A stretch of DNA of 16,520 nucleotides from contig JAGQIB010000071.1 in the NCBI GenBank assembly GCA_020431545.1, positions 1 through 16,520 on the forward strand, in the 5' to 3' direction. This DNA comes from Gemmatimonadota bacterium. GTDB taxonomy: Bacteria > ARS69. Made by a program: the position numbers and the translations under genes. The notes under the pieces are model-generated. The model searched no databases. It was not told the origin of the DNA and saw only the letters and a program-made list of their open reading frames with translations. This document shows, one piece after another, positions 1-8,855 of the stretch. Every line of letters starts with the position of its first letter. Positions within the stretch are counted from its first letter, which is position 1.

Positions 1-633
1 CTCGCGCGTGAGGAGCTGCTGCCGACCCCGCGCGACGTCCAGCGCCACGCCCAGGTCGAGCCAGTCGAACACCTGCAGGGCGGCCCCGAGACTGGTCGCC
101 GCGATCCGGCCGTCCGACTGGATGTCGTTCAGGCCGAGGAGGTCGTCGCGCGGCTGCGTGAACGCGTTCGGGTCGCGGATCTGCTCCGTGTAGTCGTACC
201 GGAAATCCCAGATCGGAGCGTAAGTGACCCCGAGGCCCACGCGGGAGCCGAAGTCGTCGCCGTCGGGCGATCCGGCCACCCCGAACGAGATGTCCGAGCT
301 GCTCATGTGGTTCAGCGCGTAGATCGATTCCACCAGGTAGGCGTCGAAGCTGTCGTAGGCCGGAATCGAACGCGTCTCCTGCATCCGGTGCACGTTCCCG
401 CTCGCGGTGATCTCCAGCACGCGGGCCCGCGCGAGCAGCGCCGGATTGATCGAGGCGGTCACGCCCACGAAGCCCGTCGCTCCGTGCGAGCGGCCCATCG
501 CGGCCGAGCGGGCATCCACGGGCGCCGCCTCGTCGCCGGTCATCGCCTGCAGAAAGGTCAGCGCTCGCGCCTCCGGCGCCCCGACCGCCGCGGCGATCAC
601 GACCGCCCACGCGAGAGTCCTGAGTCGAGTCAT
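1..633 (-). CDS. PorV/FadL-like outer-membrane beta-barrel protein (3' end outside window)
   Basis: This is the last visible gene of the minus-strand operon. The frame is open from ATG at 633 to the window edge, giving 211 codons of N-terminal sequence. Residues 1-24 form a signal peptide (MTRLRTLAWA, a hydrophobic stretch, then ARA before L25). Residues 41-75 (SAAMGRSHGATG, then SINPALLARARVLEIT) match the N-terminal signature of PorV/PorQ and FadL-like barrels, usually 'A.GG...A..dd....yNPAgLa'. The rest alternates polar and hydrophobic residues like beta-strands (LGVTYAPIWDFRYDY, WLDLGVALDVARG). The start has GGGAG seven bases upstream and lies 17 nt after the preceding stop, so it is co-transcribed. 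It is a likely paralog of the barrel at 3133-4035. Family members include porins and the T9SS shuttle PorV; the exact role here cannot be read from the fragment. Confidence 0.78.
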   Translation of the reverse strand, partial: MTRLRTLAWAVVIAAAVGAPEARALTFLQAMTGDEAAPVDARSAAMGRSHGATGFVGVTASINPALLARARVLEITASGNVHRMQETRSIPAYDSFDAYLVESIYALNHMSSSDISFGVAGSPDGDDFGSRVGLGVTYAPIWDFRYDYTEQIRDPNAFTQPRDDLLGLNDIQSDGRIAATSLGAALQVFDWLDLGVALDVARGRQQLLTRE

Positions 634-650
634 TGGCGTTCTCCCGGGCA

Positions 651-3122
651 TCAGAAGTTGTAGTCGGCCTGCAGCCGGAACCAGCTGCGATCCTGTTTCA
701 CGTTGTCGGCATCGATCGGATCGAGCACCGGCTCGTTGAACTGCCGCACGTCGATGTTCGTGTTACGCAGCGTGTTCTCCCGCCCGTAGCGGAAGCGCAC
801 CGTCATCCGATCGGAGAGACGATCCGTGATCTCGGCGAACCAGCGGAACGCGCTGCCGTCCACCACGCGGAACGTCGATTTCTCGAAGAACCAGAGGAAG
901 CCGTCGTAGGCCATGAACGCGCCATCGATCTTGATCCGGCCGGACGGGAAGTTGTGCGTGTACCACACTCCCCACGCGCTCGCGGGCTGCGCGTTGTTCC
1001 CCTGGATCGGCGCGGCGCCGCTCGCGCCGGGCGTTCCCTGCAGACGGCCGCGCGGCGGCCACTGGGTGTGCGACAGCCCGAGGAACAGCTTCAGCTGGTC
1101 GAAGCGAGAGAGTCGATACTCGAGGTCCATGCGGGTCTCGACGTTCTCGAAGATCGACGCATCGAGGAAGTTGTCCTCTTCCCGACTCTGCAGCTTGTGC
1201 CGGATCTTGAGCCGCAGCGGGAACAGGAAGCGGTACTCGAGCCGTCCCACCGCGCGGTAGTACATGCTCATGTCGCCCTGTCGCCGCCAGGAGTCCCACT
1301 CCACGATGCCGGTGAGCTTCTCGCTCATGCGGTACCGCGTGCTGAAGTAGACGCCCCGCTCCGCCTGCGGCTGCACGGAGTTCGTGTACAGGAACCCGTA
1401 GAGCGGATCCTCCAGCCGGAAGTAGTCCTCCAGAACCGTGCCCTTGAAGCGCTCGTAGTTCGAGAACGAACGCTGGTACGGGTTGTCGAACTCCAGGTCG
1501 TAGTCGCGCCACAGCACGAGGAAGTTCAGGTTCTCGTACTGGAGGAACGCGTTCAGCACGAGTGCCGAGGGATTCGATCCGATCTTCAGCGGGTTCTTCC
1601 CCAGGTCGAGCTCCGCGTACTCGCCCTGCAGCGCGAGGTTCTCGAGCACGTACTGGAAGTCCGCCCCGTAGACGCGACGGTACTTCCCCGGACTCTTGTA
1701 GGACGCGAAGTACTCGTTGTCCTGCGCCACGAGGTTGTCCTCGTCGTCGTCGGCCACGAGCGGATTCTTGTCCGTGGGGTCGCGGGGATCCCACTTCGGA
1801 TCGAAGAACCGGTCGTAGCGACTCTCGTAGCCCCCCACGCCGATCCAGTTGCCGCCGGACTCCACGCGGACGTTGCCGCCCCAGGTGCGCTCGTGAAGCT
1901 GATCGATCATCGGACGAAGCCCGGCCTCCTCCAGCTGATCGTTCGTCACCCGCGGGTCGAGACGGATGAGGCGATTGACGGAACCGTCGGCGTTCAGCAC
2001 GGCGTCGCGATCCACGTCGGAGAAGAAGCCGAGCGCGCGCACGGGTCCGAGGCGGGCTTCGCTCGCGATGCCCCGGAGCTCGTACTCCTGGCCGCGCGAG
2101 AGGTCACCGAGGATGCCGTCGTAGCGCTTCCCGAATCCGTACCCGCTCTTGCGCGAGCTCCGGAAGTCGGTGTTCTCCATGACCACGCCCTGGCCCCAGG
2201 AGATCGAGAACGAGCCCACGAGGAGCTTGTCCACCGCGACCGGTCCGAGCTCCAGATCCTGCACGGACACGTAGCCCTTCACGGAGTCGAGCGTCTGCTG
2301 GCTCCCGAGCGCTCGGTTCATCTCGCCGCCCGCCTCGAGATTGCGACCGCGGCGGATGCGGAGCTTCTGGTAGATCGCCGGATCCGGATCCTCGAGGTCG
2401 AGTCGGTCGAACCAGTTGTCGTTCGTGCCCTGCTGCGGATCGCGGTCGTCGCGGAGCAGGTCATCGGTCTCCGTGAACCACGGGCTCGTGTCGAGGCGCA
2501 GGGACCACGCGCCGTGGAACGAGTCGTCGATCTCCTCCGGATCCGTGTAGGAGAGGAACGTGCGCGCGTTCGAGTAGCCCCAGCCGGACAGGCCGTCGGC
2601 GCGCCGGAGCGCGCTCGTGTTCGCGATCTCCCCCACCCGGAGGCGGTGCTTCTCGATCGCCACCGCGTCGATCGGCGAGACGTTCTGCAGGTTCTGCAGA
2701 TCCACGATCCGCGCCCGGTTGACGTTCACGGGGTACAGCGCGAGGTCCTTGTACAGCTCCACCAGCGCTTCGTCCGTCCCCTCGGCGCCCTCCCACCACT
2801 CGAACTTGTAGAAGAGATCGTCCTTGCGCTGATCCTCCTCGTCGATCGTCACGGGGACGATGCGCACGAGCGGCCGCAGGACCGCGAGGTCTTCCGGTGT
2901 CATCCCGGGTACATCCACCAGATCCGTGACGTCGAAGTACCAGTCGACGTACTGACGGTGCTCCCAGATCGCGCGCGCCAGCGTCCGGGACACGGGGAGC
3001 GCCTGGATCTCCGCCAGGGTGGCGGCGTTCAGATCGATCGGCTCCGTCTCCGCCGCCGGCGCCGTGGCCGAGACCACGAGTCCGGAGACGAGAAGGGCGA
3101 TCGTCCAGACGAGATTCCGCAT
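651..3122 (-). CDS. Helix-hairpin-helix N-terminal domain fused to a large outer-membrane beta-barrel (823 aa)
   Basis: The protein begins with a signal peptide (residues 1-24, hydrophobic core then APAA). Two helix-hairpin-helix-like segments follow, at about 29-88 (IDLNAATLAEIQALPVS, later LVDVPGMTPEDLAVL) and 130-193 (VNVNRARIVDLQNL, later ALRRADGLSGWGYS). This 'N-A-A-x-x-x-L' plus 'G' pattern is that of ComEA-type HhH domains, which bind DNA non-specifically in known members. From about 200 to 823 the chain is rich in aromatic and charged beta-strands (VYFSTRYRMSEKLTGIVEWD, RLEYRFLFPLRLKIRHKLQS) and ends in a terminal phenylalanine (LQADYNF), the usual outer-membrane barrel insertion signal. 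The start lies 10 nt after the preceding stop, with a GGGGGGAGG run just before the ATG. HhH-plus-barrel proteins occur as hypothetical proteins in FCB-group bacteria. DNA binding by these hairpins is inferred, and they may instead act only in protein contacts. Confidence 0.8.
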   Translation of the reverse strand: MRNLVWTIALLVSGLVVSATAPAAETEPIDLNAATLAEIQALPVSRTLARAIWEHRQYVDWYFDVTDLVDVPGMTPEDLAVLRPLVRIVPVTIDEEDQRKDDLFYKFEWWEGAEGTDEALVELYKDLALYPVNVNRARIVDLQNLQNVSPIDAVAIEKHRLRVGEIANTSALRRADGLSGWGYSNARTFLSYTDPEEIDDSFHGAWSLRLDTSPWFTETDDLLRDDRDPQQGTNDNWFDRLDLEDPDPAIYQKLRIRRGRNLEAGGEMNRALGSQQTLDSVKGYVSVQDLELGPVAVDKLLVGSFSISWGQGVVMENTDFRSSRKSGYGFGKRYDGILGDLSRGQEYELRGIASEARLGPVRALGFFSDVDRDAVLNADGSVNRLIRLDPRVTNDQLEEAGLRPMIDQLHERTWGGNVRVESGGNWIGVGGYESRYDRFFDPKWDPRDPTDKNPLVADDDEDNLVAQDNEYFASYKSPGKYRRVYGADFQYVLENLALQGEYAELDLGKNPLKIGSNPSALVLNAFLQYENLNFLVLWRDYDLEFDNPYQRSFSNYERFKGTVLEDYFRLEDPLYGFLYTNSVQPQAERGVYFSTRYRMSEKLTGIVEWDSWRRQGDMSMYYRAVGRLEYRFLFPLRLKIRHKLQSREEDNFLDASIFENVETRMDLEYRLSRFDQLKLFLGLSHTQWPPRGRLQGTPGASGAAPIQGNNAQPASAWGVWYTHNFPSGRIKIDGAFMAYDGFLWFFEKSTFRVVDGSAFRWFAEITDRLSDRMTVRFRYGRENTLRNTNIDVRQFNEPVLDPIDADNVKQDRSWFRLQADYNF

Positions 3123-3132
3123 GGCCTCCCCC

Positions 3133-4035
3133 CTACAAACTCAGCCGGAGGCCGTAGCGGAACGTGCCGTCGAGGATCGGGTGGTGCGTGTACGTGAGAT
3201 CCACGCGCACCTGTCGCCACACGAGGCCGACTCCCACGTCGAACAGGTTCGGCTTGGACTGGGCGCCGAAACGCAGGTACAGCGGGTCCGTGACCTGGGC
3301 CTCGAGGCCGCCGTGGATCTGGACGTCCTCGCCGACTTCCTTCTCCAGCTCGATCGTCGTGATCACCCCGGCGTACGGCGTGTACGCGATGCCGCCGGAA
3401 ACCCGCTGCCGCAGGTCGGTCGTCTCGTAGTCGCCCATCGACGGGTTGTTCACGTTCTTGATGAACACGCCGGCCGTCGTGCGCGAGTGGAGGCGCGCGA
3501 GGAAGCCGACGTCGAGTCCGAACGTCGTCTGCGAGCCGAGATCCACGCCGGTCACGGAGCGCGTGGGGTAGTCCAGGTTGTAGAGGTTCGCAACGTAGCC
3601 GAACGCCAGGCTCGAGGACAGGTCTTCCATGAGCTGGAAGCCCTGGCCGATCGCGACCGTGCGCTCGATCGAGAGCACGGTGCCGTCGTTCTCCGCGCGG
3701 AAGTCCGCGTACCCGACCGCGAACGTGCCCCACGATCCGGCCGGCACGGCGTACGAGAGCGCGTTCGCGCGCACGAAGCCGAGGTTCCAGGGCTGGAAGG
3801 TCGCACCCTGCAGATCGTGCCCCGTGATCTCCACGAGTCCGGCCGGGTTGTAGAACAGTGCCGACGCGTCGTCCGACAGCGCCGCGTAGGAACCCCCGAG
3901 CGCGCGCGCGCGGGGACTGAACTCGAGATCATCGAAGATCGCCCGGGCCGGAGCCGCCGCCAGGAGAATCCAGGCGGCGACGACGACCGGGATCCGCGCA
4001 ACTCTCACCGTTACACCTCCGTGGTCGCCGCTCAT
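3133..4035 (-). CDS. PorV/PorQ-family outer-membrane beta-barrel protein (300 aa)
   Basis: After a signal peptide (hydrophobic VVVAAWILLAAAPARA, cleavage near residue 32) comes the family signature RARALGGSYAALSDDASALF followed by YNPAGLVEI. The rest is a run of short amphipathic strands (TFAVGYADFRAE, TFGLDVGFLARL, YLRFGAQSKPNLF), and the chain ends FRYGLRLSL. At about 300 aa it is slightly shorter than typical PorV and close to PorQ/UPF0164-like members. In Bacteroidetes, PorV receives type IX secretion cargo at the outer membrane and PorQ-like members have related roles. Two starts are possible. ATG at 4035 overlaps the upstream stop as ATGA and has GGAGG six bases before it. GTG at 4008 has its own GGAGGT at 4015-4020 and gives a more compact signal peptide. 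I chose 4035 because of the coupling. The neighbours are the large lamin-tail protein upstream and the HhH barrel downstream. Confidence 0.83.
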   Translation of the reverse strand: MSGDHGGVTVRVARIPVVVAAWILLAAAPARAIFDDLEFSPRARALGGSYAALSDDASALFYNPAGLVEITGHDLQGATFQPWNLGFVRANALSYAVPAGSWGTFAVGYADFRAENDGTVLSIERTVAIGQGFQLMEDLSSSLAFGYVANLYNLDYPTRSVTGVDLGSQTTFGLDVGFLARLHSRTTAGVFIKNVNNPSMGDYETTDLRQRVSGGIAYTPYAGVITTIELEKEVGEDVQIHGGLEAQVTDPLYLRFGAQSKPNLFDVGVGLVWRQVRVDLTYTHHPILDGTFRYGLRLSL

Positions 4036-7000
4036 CGAGAGCCTCCGTTCAGACGAAGGCCCACGACGATCGGCGCGGTGTGGTTCTGAACGGGACCGCC
4101 GTCGAGCGCGACGGAACGAACCCGACACAGGTACACGCCCGGGTGAACGGGCGCGCCACGCTGGTCGCGACCGTCCCAATCGAACCCGACCGTGCCGAGT
4201 CCGATCCCGTCGTACAGAACGTGGATACGACGCCCCGTCGGGTCGAAGATCTCCACGATGAGCTTGGAGCGTTGCGGCGCGACCGTCTCGATGTGGATGG
4301 TCTCGCCGAGCGTCGGCACGAGCACCGCCTTGTCCACGGTGACGGAGGGGCCGCCGGACGCGAAGCCGCCGTCCACCGTGAAGACCGCTTCCTGATTCTG
4401 CGGCACGAGCTCGTAGCCCTGCAGGTACGGCGGGTTCGAGTCGAACTGCGTGATCACGCCGGTCACGTCGAGACGATCGCCGACCACGAAGCGCGTGAGG
4501 TCGATGCTTCCGAAGTTCTGGAACACCTGCACGGAGCCCGAGCCGTCGTCGATCCAGGCCGCGAGGGAGTTCTGGTTGATCACGGTGCCCTCGGTGCGAA
4601 TGAGCAGGCCCTCGAGCCGTTCGTCGTTCGCGTCCGTGGTGGACACGCGCAGCGGCGCCGGGCCGTCCAGGCCGCGCGCGAGCAGGCGGTAGGGAGCCGC
4701 GCCCGACAGCAGCGCGATCTCGGTCACGGCGCCGGAGCCGGAGCTGGACGAGATGAACTCGGTGACCGTGCCGCGGATCTGCACGAAGTCGTTCACGAGC
4801 ACGCCGAACCGGCGCACGGCGCCGAAGTCCGCCTCGATGTCGACGGGGTCATCCGGAAGGAACGCGAACACGTTCACGCCGCAGCCGCCGGGTTCCTGCA
4901 CCCAGATCGAGAGCCGATCGACGGGAAGCAGGTCTCCCACCTCGACGGGCGGAATGTCGCCCAGCGTGACCCAGCCGGCGCACACCACCGTGTCGCCGAC
5001 GGCCGGCGAGAAGCCCTGCTCGTCGAACTCCTGGATGCGACAGATCGCGGCCGCGTTCGGCTCGATCGCGACGGACGCGGTGTCGTCGATCTCGTTGCCG
5101 CCGAGGCCGCCGATCACGAGGTCGCGGACGCCCTGGATGCGGAGAGTCCCGGCGACGCCGGTGGGGAGCTGCGCCACCGAGAGGAAGAACATGCGCTGCG
5201 GTGTCGCCGTGACCGTGCCGTCCGTCGCGAACTTCACCGGCGACGCGACGACGGTGACCACGGCGTACGACTCGCCGTTCACGATCACCTCGTAGTTCGC
5301 CGGATCGAGGGCCGACGCCTCGTCCACGATCTCCGAGTACTCCACCTGGATCTGCACCGAAGACAGCGCCGAGGCGGAGGCGATCGTGGGCGGCACCGTA
5401 TCCCCCGGCACGTTCGCGAGACCCGGGGTCGGCTGCGAGGACGGGAAGAAGTCGTCACGCGAGATGTCCGTGTCGGTCGACGTCGCGTCGCGGCCGAGCG
5501 TGTGCCGGTAGCCAGGAGGTCCGTACGGGTAGGCGTCGCCGGGCGACGAGAGACCGTCGCCGCAGTCGAACTCGTCGCAGGGGCCGAGCTCGCGGTACTC
5601 CGCGAGATCGATCGGATTGCCGAGCGCGTCGCGCAGCAGGATGCGCTCGAAGAACGGGAACTCGACGTCCGGCACCGCATCGGTCTCGCACTGGCCGACG
5701 TTCGTGTTCGCGCCGCCGAGCAGCACGATCTGGTCGTTCGTGGCCGACGGATCCCGGAGGATCATGTTCGGCGTGCTCGGGTCATCGACCGCGGACGCGT
5801 ACCCGACCGAGTCGTACATCTCGAACAGCGGCACGGTGGCCGGGAACGAGGGGAAGTCCACGAGGAAGCCGGCGCCGTTGCTCGCGTCCCGCGAGTTGCG
5901 GCACACGACCGCGTAGCCGTCGGCCGGGATCATGGTGCCGGACGGGAATGCCCATCGCGCCCCGAACCCGCAGCCGGCCACGCGACCCACGTCCTGCAGC
6001 GTCCAGCCGTCGATCGAGAGGTCCACGCCGGACACGTTGTGGAGCTCGATGAACTCGGAGCGCTCGATGCCCTGATCCAGCGTGATGGTGACCGGATACA
6101 GCTCGTTGATCACGATGTCGCCCGGCTGTGCGGCCTCCACCACCGTGATCTGGGGAGACGCGGTGATCGGCGTCGGCGTGCCGCCGGGAGTCGCCGTGCG
6201 GACGACGAACGTCGAGGTCTCCACGTCGGCGGGCGCGGTGAGCGAGCCGATCGCGAGCGTGCCGGAACTCGAGGCCGTGACCGCCGCGTTCGACACGACC
6301 GCGACGTGGTTCGCTCCGTCGATCCGGAACGAGCCGCTCGCGCCGGCGAAGCCCGGGCCGGAGAGCGTGAGATCGCCCGGCGTGTCCCAGGTCCAGGTGG
6401 CCGGGATCACGATCTCGATCGTCTCCAGCGAAACGTCCTGGCCGGTCACGGTGGTCGTGACGGTCTGGCCCGTGGCGCCGGTCAGGGCAAACGTCGGCGT
6501 GACGGTCGCGGTGCCGGAGCCGTCGCCCTGGGCGAAGTCCGCGATGCCCCGCGGGTAGAGGAAGTGCCCGGTCGTGAACGGTCCGGTCTCCGGCGCGGCC
6601 GCGTCGTGCTGCGCAACGAAGCCGGTGAGGTCGAACGCGCCGGCGGGCGGCGAGTTCTGGGCGATGTCGGTTTCATCGTCCACGTACGCACGGAACGTCG
6701 TGGTTCCGTCCGTCACGTCCACGAACGCCGACGCCCCGACCGCCGGCCACTGCGCCGGATTCACGAGCGTCAGTCCGGAAACGGTGACGAGCGAGCCTTC
6801 GTAGGAATCGCCGTTCGCCACGATCTCGGCCGCGGTGTGGGCGACGGCCGGGGTGAGCGGTCGATTCGTGGCCAGGATCGTGATCGTGCCCGGGAACACC
6901 GCGCCGTGATCGATCGCGCGGGTACCACGCAGCGGGCTCTGCCGCTGCGTGAACACGAACGTCTCGACCTCCACGGAATCGCCGGTCGCCACGGAACGGA

Positions 7001-7325
7001 CGACGCCGCCGCTCTGCGCGATCGCCACGCCGCCGGTGCCGTCGTTCACGTAGAACCAGGTCGAGGGGCTACCCGCGTCGTAGGGATCGAGATCCCCCGT
7101 GGCGCTCTGGGCCACACCGCGGATCTTCACGAACGCGAACTCGCCGATCTGCGCGAATCCGTTCGCGGCGTTCGCGTTGACACCGGAGATCGGCGTGACG
7201 CCGCCGAGAACGACCGGCGGTCCCTCGGGAGCGAACGGATTGTACGCCGAGAGATCCTGCGGCAGCTCGCGCGCGGCGAGCGGCAGGGCGAACAGCGCGA
7301 GGACCGCGAGCGAGAGACGCCTCAT
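4032..7325 (-). CDS. Large secreted lamin-tail-domain protein with OB-like modules and FlgD-like C-terminal domain (1097 aa)
   Basis: Modules in order: signal peptide 1-18 (MRRLSLAVLALFALPLAA); OB-like segments at about 62-150 (KIRGVA, FYVNDGTGGVAI) and 165-262; an Ig-like stretch at 275-397; a lamin-tail domain at about 400-638 (GDIVINELYPV, EFIELHNVSGVDLSIDGWTL, closing with PSSQPTPGLAN); an SbsA-like Ig domain at 643-740 (VQIQVEYSEIVDEASALDPANY); further OB-like segments at 760-890 (VVCAGWVTLGD, VQIRGTVTEF) and 900-980 (IRTEGTVINQN, AAWIDDGSGSVQVF, LDVTGVITQF); and a FlgD-like Ig domain at 998-1095 (VEIFDPTGRRIHVLYDG, FDWDGRDQRGAPVHPGVYLC). The FlgD-like end also resembles type IX secretion C-terminal sorting domains. 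I see no catalytic motif, so a binding or scaffold role on the cell surface is likely. The start has GGAGGT six bases upstream, and its ATGA overlaps the stop of the previous gene. OB assignments rest on pattern only. Confidence 0.85.
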   Translation of the reverse strand: MRRLSLAVLALFALPLAARELPQDLSAYNPFAPEGPPVVLGGVTPISGVNANAANGFAQIGEFAFVKIRGVAQSATGDLDPYDAGSPSTWFYVNDGTGGVAIAQSGGVVRSVATGDSVEVETFVFTQRQSPLRGTRAIDHGAVFPGTITILATNRPLTPAVAHTAAEIVANGDSYEGSLVTVSGLTLVNPAQWPAVGASAFVDVTDGTTTFRAYVDDETDIAQNSPPAGAFDLTGFVAQHDAAAPETGPFTTGHFLYPRGIADFAQGDGSGTATVTPTFALTGATGQTVTTTVTGQDVSLETIEIVIPATWTWDTPGDLTLSGPGFAGASGSFRIDGANHVAVVSNAAVTASSSGTLAIGSLTAPADVETSTFVVRTATPGGTPTPITASPQITVVEAAQPGDIVINELYPVTITLDQGIERSEFIELHNVSGVDLSIDGWTLQDVGRVAGCGFGARWAFPSGTMIPADGYAVVCRNSRDASNGAGFLVDFPSFPATVPLFEMYDSVGYASAVDDPSTPNMILRDPSATNDQIVLLGGANTNVGQCETDAVPDVEFPFFERILLRDALGNPIDLAEYRELGPCDEFDCGDGLSSPGDAYPYGPPGYRHTLGRDATSTDTDISRDDFFPSSQPTPGLANVPGDTVPPTIASASALSSVQIQVEYSEIVDEASALDPANYEVIVNGESYAVVTVVASPVKFATDGTVTATPQRMFFLSVAQLPTGVAGTLRIQGVRDLVIGGLGGNEIDDTASVAIEPNAAAICRIQEFDEQGFSPAVGDTVVCAGWVTLGDIPPVEVGDLLPVDRLSIWVQEPGGCGVNVFAFLPDDPVDIEADFGAVRRFGVLVNDFVQIRGTVTEFISSSSGSGAVTEIALLSGAAPYRLLARGLDGPAPLRVSTTDANDERLEGLLIRTEGTVINQNSLAAWIDDGSGSVQVFQNFGSIDLTRFVVGDRLDVTGVITQFDSNPPYLQGYELVPQNQEAVFTVDGGFASGGPSVTVDKAVLVPTLGETIHIETVAPQRSKLIVEIFDPTGRRIHVLYDGIGLGTVGFDWDGRDQRGAPVHPGVYLCRVRSVALDGGPVQNHTAPIVVGLRLNGGSR

Positions 7326-8842
7326 CGTCCGACCTCCGATCCCGGCGCGCCGATCACGAGCGGCTCCACCGCGCGACGACCCGAGCCCGGCACTTCCATG
7401 TGCATGTAGTAGACCCCGGCCCGCACGCGCTGGCCGAGTCGATCGCGGCCGCCCCAGTACAGCGCCTGGATCCCGCCGCTGGGAGACTCGTCGCGGAAGT
7501 GGATCACCTCCCGTCCCTCGAAATCGAGGATCCGGATGACGACCTCCTGTCCCTGCGGCGCGCGGTACGAGAAGTGCAGGTCCCCATCCACGGCGGGCAC
7601 GTAGGGCGCGCGCGGCACGTCCAGCACGAGGACGGGGCTGTCACGGAATCCGTAGAGAAACACGCGCGTACCGGCGGGCACCGACGCGCGTCCGTCCTCG
7701 GACAGCAGGTCCGCCGTGATGCGCACTTCATAGTACGCCTCCGGCTGGAGATCCGCGGTCCAGAGCTCCACCACGCGATTCTCGGTGGACGCGTCGAGCA
7801 CGGCGCGGGACAGCGCGACGGGCGCGGTCAGTGGCGCGCCGGACGCGAGGCGGACCAGCGTCAGCTGGAAGCTCGTGACCTCGGTCGCGGTTGCAGCGTC
7901 CAGCGGCGACGAGAACGTCACGCGGATCCGATCCACGGCGGTCGCTTCGGCGGCGGTGATCACGGGTGGACCGTACGGACCGGGCGAACCCGGCGTGGCC
8001 GGGGAGCTGCGCACCCAGGTCGTGGAGTACGGCTCGCTCGTCTCGTCGTGCCCGGTGACGCCGTTGCCGCCGGTGAGCGTCTCCCCCGTTTCCTCGTAGG
8101 CGAAACGGGAGTTCGTGAAACCGAACTCGTGCGGGAGGACGACCTCTTGCTGGCCCGGGAGCGTATCGTCGCGATACGTCGACGCGCCCACGGTGATGCC
8201 GGTCTTGCACGGTGAGATCGTGTTGTTCCCCGTGCCGACCGGTCCGGAATCGCTCCACTGCACGATGTCGACGTCTTCGACGAGTTCCGAGTCGCCGTCC
8301 CAGCGGAACAGAATCAGAACCTCGCGACCGTTCGTGAGCCCGGCGCTGGCTCCGACCGTCGAGCGGCCGAGGTGCAGGAGGCCGGCGTCGACCATCTCCG
8401 TCACGGACGGAGGCGTGCCGCGCGGCAGCTGGAAATCGACGGGCGCTCCGCCCCACGACGCGGAGCAGCCGGCCCCGTCCGAGATCGAGACCACGAGGGT
8501 CTGCCCCGGCGTCATGGTGGTCCCGTCCGGGAACTTCACGCAGAAGTCGAAACCGTCGGTGGAGAGCGAGCCGTCGGCGAGGTGCCAGTAGTTGCCGGGA
8601 TTGTCGAAGGGCGGCGTGCCGGTGGCGTTCCCGTAGAACACCATGTCGGTCAGGTAGAAATCGTCGAGCAGGATCGTGTCGCCGGTGGGATTGAAGATCT
8701 CCACGAACTCGCCCGCGGTCGGCGTGTTCGCGAACTCCGTGATCAGCAGGTGATCCACGGCGAGCGCGCGATCCGGGAGCAGGGAGAGGACTCCCAGCGC
8801 GGCGGCGACGAGCGCCGCCCGGCGGGCGAAGACACGCGGCAA
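7322..8842 (-). CDS. Secreted lamin-tail-domain protein with FlgD-like C-terminal domain, TTG start (506 aa)
   Basis: This is the first gene of the surface operon. The frame is open upstream to 9031, but the best start is TTG at 8842. It has GGAG seven bases before it, gives a clean signal peptide (PRVFARRAALVAAALGVLSL, cut near ALA-VDH at 28/29), and leaves the promoter at 8918-8947 outside the coding region. Residues 29 to about 285 are a lamin-tail domain (HLLITEFANTPTAGEFVEIF, NPTGDTILLDDFYLTD). An SbsA-like Ig segment follows at about 292-390 (DRIRVTFSSPLDAATATEV), then a FlgD-like domain at 415-498 (VIRILDFEGREVIHFRDESP, LYWGGRDRLGQRVRAGVYYM). The domain plan repeats that of the next gene without its OB-like modules, so the two are probably functional partners. 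No catalytic residues are evident. Export to the surface is inferred from the signal peptide and C-terminal domain. Confidence 0.83.
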   Translation of the reverse strand: MPRVFARRAALVAAALGVLSLLPDRALAVDHLLITEFANTPTAGEFVEIFNPTGDTILLDDFYLTDMVFYGNATGTPPFDNPGNYWHLADGSLSTDGFDFCVKFPDGTTMTPGQTLVVSISDGAGCSASWGGAPVDFQLPRGTPPSVTEMVDAGLLHLGRSTVGASAGLTNGREVLILFRWDGDSELVEDVDIVQWSDSGPVGTGNNTISPCKTGITVGASTYRDDTLPGQQEVVLPHEFGFTNSRFAYEETGETLTGGNGVTGHDETSEPYSTTWVRSSPATPGSPGPYGPPVITAAEATAVDRIRVTFSSPLDAATATEVTSFQLTLVRLASGAPLTAPVALSRAVLDASTENRVVELWTADLQPEAYYEVRITADLLSEDGRASVPAGTRVFLYGFRDSPVLVLDVPRAPYVPAVDGDLHFSYRAPQGQEVVIRILDFEGREVIHFRDESPSGGIQALYWGGRDRLGQRVRAGVYYMHMEVPGSGRRAVEPLVIGAPGSEVGR

Positions 8843-8855
8843 GATGCGACTCCGG

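Noticed and set aside
633..3197. An 854-codon open frame on the plus strand
   Set aside because: It is antisense to the HhH barrel gene. Its product is a monotonous mix of R, V, E, H and L without domains or a signal peptide, as expected for the mirror frame of GC-rich coding DNA.
4080..7409. An 1109-codon open frame on the plus strand
   Set aside because: It is antisense to the large lamin-tail protein gene, with R/H/D/V-rich composition and no recognisable motif. The minus-strand product has clear domains, a signal peptide and a ribosome-binding site.
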